Shown here: piece after piece, positions 25,917 to 34,196 of the stretch
Numbering within the stretch: position 1 is the stretch's first letter
How the letters are laid out: each line of letters starts with the position of its first letter
Source: Pseudoalteromonas neustonica
GTDB lineage: Bacteria; Pseudomonadota; Gammaproteobacteria; Enterobacterales; Alteromonadaceae
Length of the DNA: 64,000 bases
Direction of reading: 5' to 3'
Assembly (NCBI RefSeq): GCF_001653135.1
Contig: NZ_BDDS01000018.1
Span: forward strand, 1-64,000
The notes under the pieces: generated by a model
Told to the model about the DNA's origin: nothing
What the model saw: the letters and a program-made list of their open reading frames with translations, nothing else
Database searches by the model: none
Program-made: the position numbers and the translations under genes

Positions 25917-26795
25917 TTATGCTGCTTTATTGCGATGTTTATGCAATGTTGAAAAATAGACGTCTTCTAAATCAGCTGGTTTTGACTCAAAACCTTGCGG
26001 GGCGTCGTCAGCAAATACACTAAGTAATGTTTTTCCTGCAAACAAACGTTTCGCGATCACAGGTAACGACTGTTCGAGTTCGACAGCTTCAGCTTGGCTC
26101 ATCGACTTGTGCCATATTTTGCCCTGTAGCGTATTAGTCAGCTCAATTGGATTACCTTCTAGTAAAATTTGTCCACTTGCTAACACAGCCATATTCGGGC
26201 AAAGCTCAGATACATCTTCAACTATGTGCGTTGATAAGATCACTACTTTACTTTCACCTAAACCAACCAATAAATTATGAAAACGATTGCGCTCTTCAGG
26301 ATCAAGTCCTGCCGTTGGTTCATCAACAATCAATAAATCAGGATCGCCTAATAAAGCTTGTGCAATACCAAAACGCTGACGCATCCCCCCCGAAAAACCA
26401 CTCACCGCATTTTTTCTGTGGTCATATAAATTAGTTTGCGCTAACAACCCTTCAACGGCCTCTTTACGTTCAGCTTTGTTGTTTAAGCCTTTTAAAATAG
26501 CCATATGATCAAGTAAGTCATAAGCACTAACACGCTGATAAACACCAAAGTCTTGTGGTAAATAACCTAAACGCTCACGCAAGTTTTTAGGCTGTGCTAA
26601 AACATCAACCCCATCAAACTCTATGCTGCCGCTGTCTGCTGATTGCAACGTTGCAATTGTACGCATAAGTGAAGATTTACCAGCCCCATTTGGACCCAGT
26701 AAACCAAACATCCCTTTAGGTATTGTTAAATTAACACCTTGCAAGGCATGTACACCATTGTCATAGGTTTTAGATAGTTCCGATATTTTAAGCAT
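25917..26795 (-). CDS. ABC transporter ATP-binding protein
   Basis: 292 residues with Walker A GPNGAGKSS, signature FSGGMRQR, Walker B LLIVDEP and the TAGLDPEER D-loop, placing it with ABC-2 type ATPases (Nod/CcmA-like). A C-terminal extension of about 70 residues follows the nucleotide-binding domain. It is the first gene of the unit and partners with the permease/M1 fusion 11 bases downstream. Confidence 0.94.
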   Translation of the reverse strand: MLKISELSKTYDNGVHALQGVNLTIPKGMFGLLGPNGAGKSSLMRTIATLQSADSGSIEFDGVDVLAQPKNLRERLGYLPQDFGVYQRVSAYDLLDHMAILKGLNNKAERKEAVEGLLAQTNLYDHRKNAVSGFSGGMRQRFGIAQALLGDPDLLIVDEPTAGLDPEERNRFHNLLVGLGESKVVILSTHIVEDVSELCPNMAVLASGQILLEGNPIELTNTLQGKIWHKSMSQAEAVELEQSLPVIAKRLFAGKTLLSVFADDAPQGFESKPADLEDVYFSTLHKHRNKAA

Positions 26796-26884
26796 TTATA
26801 TGTCCTTTACTTTTTAATTGTTGCCATGTTTATAACACTGAATAGAATTAGGGACAATTAACATTAAAGTTTCATTTGCAAACA

Positions 26885-26896
26885 AGTGTAAACACT
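26885..26896. promoter_or_regulatory. palindromic AGTGT-AA-ACACT in a divergent promoter region
   Basis: AGTGTAAACACT lies between the minus-strand ABC/M1 operon and the plus-strand nitroreductase gene. Two TTTGCAAA boxes flank it (26874-26881 and 26914-26921). The symmetry suggests a dimeric regulator, but I cannot assign one. Confidence 0.3.
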
Positions 26897-26944
26897 GAAA
26901 CACTCTTGAAACATTTTGCAAATAAACAACAATAAAGGATCATT

Positions 26945-27622
26945 ATGAAAGATCATGCAAGCATCCCTCTAACCGACTTTACCGAATACCCACATGATCA
27001 AATGCTGGAGCGCGCCACAGAATTTTTAACCACCAGCCAGCGCCGCCATAGTATTCGCAGCTTTAGCGATCGCCCTGTGCCTAAAGAAATTATCGAAACC
27101 TGTATCAAGGCAGCAGGCACGGCGCCAAGTGGCGCAAACCACCAGCCTTGGCATTTTGTTGCTATTCACTCAAGTGATATAAAAAAACAAATTCGTGAAG
27201 CAGCTGAAAAACTAGAACGTTCATTCTATGAAGGCCGTGCTGGCGAGGAATGGCTAGATGCACTAAAACCATTAGGTACTGATGCTAGTAAACCCTACCT
27301 AGAGCATGCCCCTTGGCTTATTGCGGTATTTAGCCAAAAGAAAGGCGGCTTAAGTACTGATGATAAAAACACGAACTACTATGTACATGAATCTGTAGGA
27401 CTGGCAACCGGCTTTTTAATTCAAGCACTACACAGAGCAGGCCTTGCAACGCTAACTCATACCCCTAAGCCAATGAGCTTTTTAACCGATATTTGTGGCC
27501 GAGATAAAGACAACGAACGCCCCTATATGCTGCTCATTGCTGGTTACCCAAGTGAAGATGCCACTGTGCCGAACCACGCACTTGTGAAAAAATCTCTCGA
27601 TGAAATAGCCACATTTATTTAG
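26945..27622 (+). CDS. nitroreductase family flavoprotein
   Basis: 225 residues in the FMN-dependent nitroreductase fold. The FMN-binding block RRHSIRSFSDRPVP, then TAPSGANHQPWHFV and the HESVGLATGFLIQALHRAGL helix are visible. The long N-terminus and the PMSFLTDICGR region resemble the iodotyrosine-deiodinase-like / BluB-like branch rather than classic NfsB. It is a single gene whose end overlaps by eight bases the convergent ArsR-type gene. Substrate unknown. Confidence 0.88.
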   Translation: MKDHASIPLTDFTEYPHDQMLERATEFLTTSQRRHSIRSFSDRPVPKEIIETCIKAAGTAPSGANHQPWHFVAIHSSDIKKQIREAAEKLERSFYEGRAGEEWLDALKPLGTDASKPYLEHAPWLIAVFSQKKGGLSTDDKNTNYYVHESVGLATGFLIQALHRAGLATLTHTPKPMSFLTDICGRDKDNERPYMLLIAGYPSEDATVPNHALVKKSLDEIATFI

Positions 27623-27926
27623 CGTTATTATCGGTTACACAAAACCATTGATACAACAGCCCAATGATCGACTCAACTTTAGGGTCGATCAAATAATAAT
27701 AAATAGTATGCCCATCACGACGTGTTGCTACTAAATTTGCTTTTCTTAAACTCGCTAAATGCTGAGACAATGCAGATTGTGCCAATGGTACACGTTCATT
27801 TAACTGCCCTACACTTAACTCACCTTGTAACAAGCTGCATAAAACCATTAGACGATTTTTGTTCGCCATTAATTTTAAAAACTGCTCGGCTTGTTCAGCA
27901 TTGCTTGCTAGCTGCTCAATATTCAT
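27615..27926 (-). CDS. ArsR-family regulator, YgaV/BigR-like sulfur sensor
   Basis: 103-residue winged-helix repressor (AQSALSQHLASLRKANLV is the recognition region, RRDGHTIYYYL the wing). Cys30 (VLCSLLQG) and Cys96 (QWFCVTD) occupy places like the two cysteines of BigR/SqrR/YgaV, which form a polysulfide bridge on persulfide exposure. No metal-site CxC of classic ArsR is present. It is divergent from genes for a YgaP-type membrane protein and a rhodanese, with two palindromes between them. A role as sulfide/persulfide-responsive repressor is therefore well supported but inferred. Confidence 0.88.
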   Translation of the reverse strand: MNIEQLASNAEQAEQFLKLMANKNRLMVLCSLLQGELSVGQLNERVPLAQSALSQHLASLRKANLVATRRDGHTIYYYLIDPKVESIIGLLYQWFCVTDNNAK

Positions 27927-27970
27927 TTTAATAACCGATAATAAAATATGTTTTAAGTATAGACTTTTAC

Positions 27971-28012
27971 ATTAGTAAGTTCTAATATAATTTAACATTA
28001 GAAAACACTAAT
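27971..28012. promoter_or_regulatory. two operator-like sites ATTAG-N6-CTAAT
   Basis: Two perfect-arm palindromes, at 27971-27986 (N6 = TAAGTT) and 27997-28012 (N6 = AAAACA), lie 26 bases apart in the divergent intergenic region. The AT-rich form and spacing fit a winged-helix dimer of the BigR/YgaV kind. Binding would control both the regulator and the sulfur genes. Confidence 0.75.
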
Positions 28013-28031
28013 ATTAAATGCAGAGGTCATA

Positions 28032-28220
28032 ATGAAAATAAGTGATGGGATCTTACTACTTGCAGGATCAATGGTGACAATTTCTGTGCTTTTGAGCTAC
28101 TTTGTAGATAGTCGGTTTATGTTGTTAACACTATTGATAGGCGTAAACCTGATCCAAACAGCGTTTACTAAGTGGTGCCCACTTATAAATTTTTTTCGCA
28201 AACGAGGATTTACAGACTAA
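28032..28220 (+). CDS. DUF2892 / YgaP-type membrane protein
   Basis: 62 residues with two membrane segments and the family block GVNLIQTAFTKWCPL. It equals the membrane part of E. coli YgaP, which there is fused to a rhodanese domain. Here the rhodanese is the next gene and its ATG overlaps this stop codon by one base (TAATG). GAGGT precedes the ATG. It probably works with the rhodanese in sulfur transfer at the membrane. Confidence 0.88.
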   Translation: MKISDGILLLAGSMVTISVLLSYFVDSRFMLLTLLIGVNLIQTAFTKWCPLINFFRKRGFTD

Positions 28221-28564
28221 TGCTTACTTCAATTCCAGATCTAATGAAAATAATCACTCCAAATCAACGCCGTATTGATGCAGAGCAAGCCAAGCTAGAA
28301 CTGGCAGATAATCACGGCTTATTAATTGACGTACGTGAACCTGCTGAGCATGCGACAAAAGCAGCCATCGGTGCAATTAATATCCCCCGTGGTTTACTCG
28401 AAATGAAATTAATGGAAATTGAAAAAGACCCAGCACGGCCAATTTATTTACACTGTGCCAGCGGCGCGCGCGCAACCCTAGGTGCAGAAGCGCTAACACG
28501 AGTTGGCTACAAAAATGTTACTGTGATCACCTGTAACGCAGAGCAAGTTTGCCAAGTGTTTTAA
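28220..28564 (+). CDS. rhodanese-like sulfurtransferase
   Basis: 114 residues from the ATG at 28220 (MLTSIPDLMKIITPNQ); an in-frame upstream start would run through the preceding gene. The single rhodanese domain has LIDVREPAEH and the active-site loop HCASGARA with catalytic Cys79, which forms a persulfide in the family. Two more cysteines are at 105 and 111. Together with the DUF2892 gene it forms a split YgaP, under probable control of the ArsR-type sensor. Confidence 0.9.
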   Translation: MLTSIPDLMKIITPNQRRIDAEQAKLELADNHGLLIDVREPAEHATKAAIGAINIPRGLLEMKLMEIEKDPARPIYLHCASGARATLGAEALTRVGYKNVTVITCNAEQVCQVF

Positions 28565-28570
28565 TTGTTA

Positions 28571-28612
28571 TTTAAGTTGGGTTGGGTTGAGTACAACGAA
28601 ACCCAACTTAAA
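28571..28612 (+). terminator. inverted repeat after the rhodanese gene
   Basis: TTTAAGTTGGGTT and AACCCAACTTAAA form a 13-base stem with a 15-base loop just after the rhodanese stop. The tail ACAACTTTTG is a modest T run, so it is probably the operon terminator. Confidence 0.6.
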
Positions 28613-28777
28613 CAACTTTTGAGTTATAAATTTACATTAAGTCATGTTGACCTTTCAGGATAAAAATGGAGTAATCTCCTTAGGTAGCCCATTTGAACAA
28701 AGTAAATCTAAAATTTACGCATGCTATCAAAACTTATGGTTGCCATATTTAAGTGCAGATAATAGATAAGTCAGTTA

Positions 28778-29320
28778 TTACTTCTTCTCATCCATCAGCG
28801 TCACTAGCATTTGTTCAATGTTCTTCACGCTGTAAGTCAGTGCACGCAGTAACTCCACTTGGTTTTGTGGCTCATCACTTTTAGCTTTCGTTGGCTGTGC
28901 CCCAGCTAGGTTATCTTTTTGGGCTAAAATTGCTTCGCGAAACTCGCTGGCATCAACCACTCCTAGTAATGAGACTAATGCACCTTGGCTTGACTGCCCT
29001 GCGGTTTCAAAACTTAACCTATATAAACCAAACAATCGCATCAGTGGACCTTGGCTTAATCCAACGTCGGTTATTTTTTCAAGCGGAATCGATTTTTCTT
29101 CTTTAAAAAATATCCCGCGTTTAACGACTAACTTGCGCTCAAGTAGTTCCGCTGACATTGCGGCTAAAATACTGCTACTAACTAGCCACACTATTAAGAC
29201 AATGACGGGAATTAAAGGAATAGTAACAATTCCTAATGTGCTTACACATAAAGCGAACACTAACCAATAAGATTTAATTTTTGGATCGAACGATGCGCTT
29301 TTTAAAGTAAAATCAGACAT
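28778..29320 (-). CDS. bacterial PH-domain membrane protein (YdbS/YdbT-like)
   Basis: 180 residues. Two adjacent membrane segments (about 18-55) precede a bPH_2 domain (about 58-130) with LVVKRGIFFKEEKSIPLEKITDV, LRLF-like RLFGLYRLSFETAG and a closing strand. The C-terminal tail (about 135-180) is charged and includes a predicted helix. The family is membrane-associated with no firm biochemical role. It is the last of three minus-strand genes. Confidence 0.85.
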   Translation of the reverse strand: MSDFTLKSASFDPKIKSYWLVFALCVSTLGIVTIPLIPVIVLIVWLVSSSILAAMSAELLERKLVVKRGIFFKEEKSIPLEKITDVGLSQGPLMRLFGLYRLSFETAGQSSQGALVSLLGVVDASEFREAILAQKDNLAGAQPTKAKSDEPQNQVELLRALTYSVKNIEQMLVTLMDEKK

Positions 29321-29368
29321 AAAACACCTTATAATTAAATACTTAACTTATCAAAATACGAGCGACAT

Positions 29369-29557
29369 TTACGGCTCATCATTTTCAATAAGTAATACAT
29401 AACCGGAAACTTGACCAAAAAAATTTGTAATTGGCCCTACATTTACCACTTTCCAACCATCTAGGTTTAGTTTGTATATTCGCTGATTAAGGGCTTCTGT
29501 ATCTATTCCACCAAAAAAACGGGTCTTTTTAAATTCAATTATTTTTTGCACAACCAC
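29369..29557 (-). CDS. small DUF4177-like protein
   Basis: 62 residues, no signal peptide. The stretch LNQRIYKLNLDGWKVVNVGP resembles the LNxxGxxGWxVV pattern of DUF4177-type small proteins, whose function is unknown. It lies 11 bases after the DUF3224-like gene and 48 bases before the PH-domain gene, so it is probably cotranscribed. Confidence 0.7.
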   Translation of the reverse strand: MVVQKIIEFKKTRFFGGIDTEALNQRIYKLNLDGWKVVNVGPITNFFGQVSGYVLLIENDEP

Positions 29558-29568
29558 TTTTTCACCTT

Positions 29569-29967
29569 TTATAACTGAAATTCAAAATCATAAAAATGTA
29601 CGCCACTTTCAATACGAATCACCATTTTACCGCTAAGACCTGCTAGTTCATTACTACCAGAGTCGGGGACTACATTTAAAATTAATGAATCTTGGCCTTT
29701 ATCCATCGTACCAAAGTGTTGCAATACAAAACTGCCCTGCTTGCCAACAAGCAACCCAACAACTTGTTCAATTGCCACATAACCAGCACTGCCTTGAGTC
29801 GTGGTCATTGCGCTAAGCATTTCACCTGTACTCGTTGCATCAAGATCGCCGGTAAATGTTTTATCAATCGACATACGCCCTAAATTTACGCCGTCAATCC
29901 CTTTGGCGTAGCCCTCAATTGGATTAAGTTTTACATTGAATTGACCCGTTACGTTATGAGTTACCAT
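29569..29967 (-). CDS. DUF3224 family protein
   Basis: 132 residues. The beginning VTGQFNVKLNPIEGYAKGID and the middle GMDKGQ-like FGTMDKGQDSLILNVVPDSGS with GLSGKMVIRIESG match the DUF3224 beta-barrel family, distant allene-oxide-cyclase-like folds of unknown activity. It is the first gene of a three-gene minus-strand unit. Confidence 0.82.
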   Translation of the reverse strand: MVTHNVTGQFNVKLNPIEGYAKGIDGVNLGRMSIDKTFTGDLDATSTGEMLSAMTTTQGSAGYVAIEQVVGLLVGKQGSFVLQHFGTMDKGQDSLILNVVPDSGSNELAGLSGKMVIRIESGVHFYDFEFQL

Positions 29968-30056
29968 ACTAGTCCCTTATTTGTTATTTTAATTGGTTAT
30001 TGAAATTATGATTAAAGTAACCATATCTATACCCTATTCACATAAAAGAATCCAGC

Positions 30057-31877
30057 ATGAGTAATAGCAAAACCGAGCAAAAAGACAAGGCTGCTTTTAG
30101 TAGTTTAATTCCGATTTTTCAGTTTATTAAACCTTATAAATGGGTAGTTTTTTCGGCGCTTATGGCGTTGCTCGTTACCGCGGGAGTTAATTTATCTCTT
30201 GGCCAAGGAGTTAAATTTGTAATCGACCACGGCTTTATTGCAGGCTCACAAGAGCAATTAAAGCAGGCTGTTTTAGTGCTAATAGGGCTGATCAGCCTAT
30301 TAGCCATTGGCACCTTTAGCCGCTTTTATTTAATGTCGTGGATTGGGGAGCGCGTTAGTAACGACATTCGCAAAGCGGTGTTTAACCGCATAGTGACTTT
30401 GCACCCTAGCTACTTTGAAGAAAACCGCAGTGGCGAGCTAATGTCACGCTTAACAACCGACACCACCTTGCTGCAATCAATTATTGGTTCGTCATTTTCA
30501 ATGGCACTACGAAGCGCCCTCATGCTGGTTGGTGGCCTAGCCATGCTGTTATTTACTAATTTAAAGCTCACTTTAGTCGTGGTTGCCTGTGTACCTTTGG
30601 TGTTAGTGCCAATGATGGTGTTTGGTAAAAAGGTGCGTAAATTAGCCAGCTCTAGCCAAGATGCGATTGCTGATATAAGCACGTACGCCGGTGAGATCAT
30701 TCAAAATATTAAAGTGGTGCAAAGTTATAGCCACGAACAACGAGAACAACACGCGTTCGCCTTAGAAACCGAGAAAGCCTTTGCCGTTGCTAAAAGCCGT
30801 ATTAAGCAGCGTTCATTTTTAATCGCCGCAGTGATATTTTTAACTTTCAGCGCTATTAGTGTAATGCTATGGGTTGGCGGCAGTGATGTACTTGCAGGTA
30901 CGATGAGCGGTGGTGAGTTAGGCGCATTTGTGTTTTACGCCATTATGGTAGCGATGTCAGTGGCAACCGTTGCCGAGGTATACGGTGAACTACAACGCGC
31001 AGCAGGTGCTGCAGCACGCTTACTGGAGTTATTGGCCGTCAAAAGCGAAATTGTTAACCCTGACCAGCCCCTTGATGAAAAGCTACATCCTAAACCCGAT
31101 ATTGCGGCAATTGAACTCAACAACATTACGTTTAACTACCCATCTCGTCCTGATGTTAGCGCACTGAAGAATGTATCGCTAACTATTAAGCAAGGCCAAA
31201 CTGTGGCGATAGTTGGCCCCTCGGGAGCCGGTAAAACAACTTTATTTGAACTACTACAACGCTTTTACGACCCAGCCACCGGCGCCATTAAATTCCACGG
31301 AATTGATATAAAAGATCTATCGCTCAATCGGCTGCGCAACAGTATGGGTATGGTCGCACAAAATCCCATTTTATTTAGCTCCGATGTTATGCACAATATT
31401 CGCTATGGCAACCCAGATGCGACTGACGAACAAGTCTACGCCGCAGCTAAACATGCCCACGCTGATGAGTTTATCGCGCAACTACCAAACGGTTATGAAA
31501 GCTTTTTAGGTGAGCAAGGTGTGCGTTTATCTGGTGGCCAAAAACAACGCATTGTATTAGCACGAGCTATATTAAAAGACCCCAAAATACTGTTACTTGA
31601 TGAAGCTACCAGTGCCCTTGATGCACAAAGCGAACACCACGTTCAAGCTGCACTAGAACACTTAATGCAAAACCGCACTACGCTAATTATTGCCCATCGC
31701 TTGGCCACAGTAAAACATGCTGATGTAATCGTAGTGATGGAACATGGTGAAATTATAGCCACAGGTACTCACCAACAACTATTAACAAGCAATCCGCTGT
31801 ATCAAAAGCTGTGTGAGCTGCAATTTAATAGGGATGAAAGGGGGGGGTTAAGCTGGAAGGTAAAAAGTTGTAAGTAA
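30057..31877 (+). CDS. MsbA-like ABC exporter (half-transporter)
   Basis: 606 residues, six membrane segments (about 30-320) then a nucleotide-binding domain with Walker A GPSGAGKTT, signature LSGGQKQR, Walker B ILLLDEATSALD and switch His in IIAHRLATV. Length and order match type-IV half-transporters (MsbA/LmrA-like), which dimerise. The C-terminus is odd: after FNRDERG the frame crosses eight G at 31840-31847 and adds GLSWKVKSCK. With seven G the frame would stop immediately after ERGG, so the tail may be a slippage product or sequencing error. Substrate unknown. Confidence 0.93.
   Translation: MSNSKTEQKDKAAFSSLIPIFQFIKPYKWVVFSALMALLVTAGVNLSLGQGVKFVIDHGFIAGSQEQLKQAVLVLIGLISLLAIGTFSRFYLMSWIGERVSNDIRKAVFNRIVTLHPSYFEENRSGELMSRLTTDTTLLQSIIGSSFSMALRSALMLVGGLAMLLFTNLKLTLVVVACVPLVLVPMMVFGKKVRKLASSSQDAIADISTYAGEIIQNIKVVQSYSHEQREQHAFALETEKAFAVAKSRIKQRSFLIAAVIFLTFSAISVMLWVGGSDVLAGTMSGGELGAFVFYAIMVAMSVATVAEVYGELQRAAGAAARLLELLAVKSEIVNPDQPLDEKLHPKPDIAAIELNNITFNYPSRPDVSALKNVSLTIKQGQTVAIVGPSGAGKTTLFELLQRFYDPATGAIKFHGIDIKDLSLNRLRNSMGMVAQNPILFSSDVMHNIRYGNPDATDEQVYAAAKHAHADEFIAQLPNGYESFLGEQGVRLSGGQKQRIVLARAILKDPKILLLDEATSALDAQSEHHVQAALEHLMQNRTTLIIAHRLATVKHADVIVVMEHGEIIATGTHQQLLTSNPLYQKLCELQFNRDERGGLSWKVKSCK
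31840..31847 (+). repeat. poly-G tract near the 3' end of the exporter gene
   Basis: Eight consecutive G inside the last codons of the ABC exporter gene. Loss of one G brings an in-frame TAA at once, so the tract sets the length of the C-terminus. Confidence 0.9.
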
Positions 31878-32000
31878 AAAAGGATATGCAGAAATTTTAT
31901 GTGCCTGCCCCTAATTATTGCGATTGAATCAAAATATGAACTCCGCTATGGTTAAACCATCAAGAAAAATAAATTAAAAACGAGTTATTTTACAGGCTCG

Positions 32001-32430
32001 TTAGGTGCAAAACAAACTTATGCATTCGAGGCAACTATGGATAAATACAATCCTGAGCAACCAGTAAACTCTAAACATTGGTTAGCACTCGATGAAGCTA
32101 TACGAATTGAACTGGTTCGTGATTTTCACTCAGAGTTAGGCCTTGAAATGGCTGATGATGCTTTAAGCTTACATTCAACAATCCATGTCCTAGTTGAAAA
32201 TCAATTAGCTATGGGGGTTGAATTCATACCTGAAACTATTGCTAAACTTACAAGGCAAGGTTTGAATCGACATGAAGCAATCCATGCTATTAGTGCGCTA
32301 ATTTCAGAAGATATCTTTGATGTTCTAAATGGAAATACAGAAGAGTTTTCTCAAAAAAAGTACAGAAGAAAACTTGAAAAAATCACAGCTAAAAGGTGGC
32401 TCAAAGGGCAGTATTAAAATTTGCACCTAA
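32001..32430. repeat. 11-bp inverted repeats flanking a single gene
   Basis: TTAGGTGCAAA (32001-32011) and TTTGCACCTAA (32420-32430) enclose the 126-codon gene exactly, three bases past its stop. The left copy is preceded by GTTAGGTGC, which resembles an integron R' core, but no full recombination site is evident. The symmetry suggests that the gene may have arrived as a discrete unit. Confidence 0.5.
32037..32417 (+). CDS. conserved hypothetical protein
   Basis: 126 residues, soluble and mostly helical. The block HSTIHVLVENQLAMG followed by LTRQGLNRHEAIHAISALIS looks like a conserved helical family that I have seen only as an uncharacterised protein; the HEAIHAI stretch is its most distinctive part. 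The tail is basic (KKYRRKLEKITAKRWLKGQY). It stands alone between inverted repeats, so acquisition by transfer is possible. Confidence 0.7.
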   Translation: MDKYNPEQPVNSKHWLALDEAIRIELVRDFHSELGLEMADDALSLHSTIHVLVENQLAMGVEFIPETIAKLTRQGLNRHEAIHAISALISEDIFDVLNGNTEEFSQKKYRRKLEKITAKRWLKGQY

Positions 32431-32571
32431 TCGCGTAGCCACCGGTCTCTAACCTCCAGCCCCACACCACCCATCATGCGCTTTTTATTAACAGGAAGTG
32501 TAATGGGCGGTTCTTCTTCCGCAATGAATATTGATCCAAATAGCTTTCAGCTTTTAAGTTTCATCAGTAAA

Positions 32572-33204
32572 TTAACTTTGTGTATTAGGTACTATTTGAA
32601 TTTCGACGCGACGGTTTTGAGCTCGCCCGTTGGCGTTATCATTACCTGCTATAGGGCGCGTTTCTCCGTAGCCACGAGTACTGATACGTGCTGCTAAAAT
32701 TTGTTGATTCACTAAATAGCCCTTAACGCTTTGCGCACGCTGCTGCGATAAGGTCATATTATAGCTGTCTTTCCCTGTGCTGTCGGTGTGGCCTTCAATG
32801 CTTAAATATGTTTTTTCATATTTATTCATTACTTTAGCGATAGCGTCCAAAGTGTTGTGAAAGCCAGATGAAATATAAGATTGATCAGTGGCAAAGGTGA
32901 TATTAGATGGCATAACTAAACGTAGATTATCACCTTCGCGAATAACCTCTACGCCAGAGCCTGCGAGCTCATCGCGAAAGGCCGCTTCTTGTTTATCCAT
33001 ATAATCACCAATCGCAGCACCCGCTAAAGCACCAATGGCAGCACCAATAAAAATACGTTTATCATCATGATCACCGGTGGCTTTGCCCAATACAGCTCCT
33101 GTTGCAGCACCAATTGCAGCGCCAGTTCCTGTTTTGGTGGTTTCACACCCTGTAAGTAATAGCGCTAACGCCGTGGCTGTTACTAATGGTTTGATTATAG
33201 TCAT
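32572..33204 (-). CDS. OmpA-family lipoprotein with glycine zipper (YiaD-like)
   Basis: 210 residues. Lipobox LLLTGC (Cys19), then a glycine-zipper region (GTGAAIGAATGAVLGKATG and IGAAIGALAGAAIGDYM), then an OmpA C-terminal peptidoglycan-binding domain (about 90-205) with SIEGHTDSTGKDSYN, LSQQRAQSVKGYL and GYGETRPIAGN. It should be anchored in the outer membrane and bind peptidoglycan, like E. coli YiaD. It is a single gene. Confidence 0.93.
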   Translation of the reverse strand: MTIIKPLVTATALALLLTGCETTKTGTGAAIGAATGAVLGKATGDHDDKRIFIGAAIGALAGAAIGDYMDKQEAAFRDELAGSGVEVIREGDNLRLVMPSNITFATDQSYISSGFHNTLDAIAKVMNKYEKTYLSIEGHTDSTGKDSYNMTLSQQRAQSVKGYLVNQQILAARISTRGYGETRPIAGNDNANGRAQNRRVEIQIVPNTQS

Positions 33205-33280
33205 GATGTATCCTGCCTATTAATTATTTCAATAACAGCAAGTATGCAAACACATCAATGAACAAACTATGAAGAAGGAG

Positions 33281-34075
33281 TTAATAAAAGCCCAGGGTTG
33301 GCTGTTCAATAGGAGGTAAGTTATAAGGTGCCACAAGATCAGTAAGCTCACCACTTTGCGCCAACAACTTCATATGATGCTCTATTTCGATGGCTAAAGG
33401 GGTATTTTTAAATTGACGACTTAATACAAAATAACCATATATAACATCATCATAACGATAAGACATTTTTTTTAATTTATTTATTGGTTGATTTAACACG
33501 CTCATAGAGTGTTCAGCGGTCTCCTCTACTGCCACAACCAAATCGACTCGGCCTTTTAAAAGCATATCTATTGCATTCTTTTCAGATAATGCTTCAATTT
33601 TTTCTAACTTTTTATCCTGATCAAAACGCTTAAAGTGAGCAGCACCACGCATTACCGCTACTTTTTTGCCATATAAATCACCGTAGTTTTGAACAGCTAA
33701 CTCACTATCGTGACGACCGTAAAACACAAAAGAAGACGATAAAATCATATACGGGGGCATTAAAAAATGCATTTGAGTTTGACGCTCTACGGTACGGATG
33801 AGTCCGCCCATAGCATTTACCTCACCATCCTCAAGCATTTTTAAACAGCGAGGAAAAGGACAAGCAACTAACTCAATCTTAAAAGGGACCCGTGCTTGAA
33901 TCGCCTCAGCAATATCAACTATTGCACCTGTTATATCACCCTCTTCACTTATCTGACTATATGGGGGAGCATGATCAACGGCTAACGATAGCCTTGGGAT
34001 AGGGGCAGCCGATACCTTCATCAAAAATGATAAAGCGAATAACGACAGCAATAAAATTTTATCAATTAGGCGCAT
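33281..34075 (-). CDS. periplasmic solute-binding protein, family 3 type
   Basis: 264 residues with a signal peptide (about 1-23, LFALSFLMKVSAA). The body follows the SBP_bac_3 pattern, with AVDHAPPYSQISEEGDITGAIVDIAEAI near the start and a lobe crossing around YGKKVAVMRGA. No permease or ATPase gene is nearby, so it is probably one of the orphan binding proteins common in Alteromonadales, used for sensing or scavenging. Ligand unknown, amino-acid-like by family. Confidence 0.82.
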   Translation of the reverse strand: MRLIDKILLLSLFALSFLMKVSAAPIPRLSLAVDHAPPYSQISEEGDITGAIVDIAEAIQARVPFKIELVACPFPRCLKMLEDGEVNAMGGLIRTVERQTQMHFLMPPYMILSSSFVFYGRHDSELAVQNYGDLYGKKVAVMRGAAHFKRFDQDKKLEKIEALSEKNAIDMLLKGRVDLVVAVEETAEHSMSVLNQPINKLKKMSYRYDDVIYGYFVLSRQFKNTPLAIEIEHHMKLLAQSGELTDLVAPYNLPPIEQPTLGFY

Positions 34076-34196
34076 AACGACCAGTCAAAAGTGTAACTTA
34101 TGACCATTGTACTAAGGTACAAACGATAAAGACCATATAAATGTCACAAAATTTTGTCATAATGCAATAGCGTATACCCAAAGGATCATAAATATC

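Noticed and set aside
32001..32430. Integron gene cassette with attC site
   Set aside because: Only one GTTAGGTGC-like core is visible; the paired R''-L''-L'-R' structure and a second core after the gene are missing, and there is no integrase in the window.
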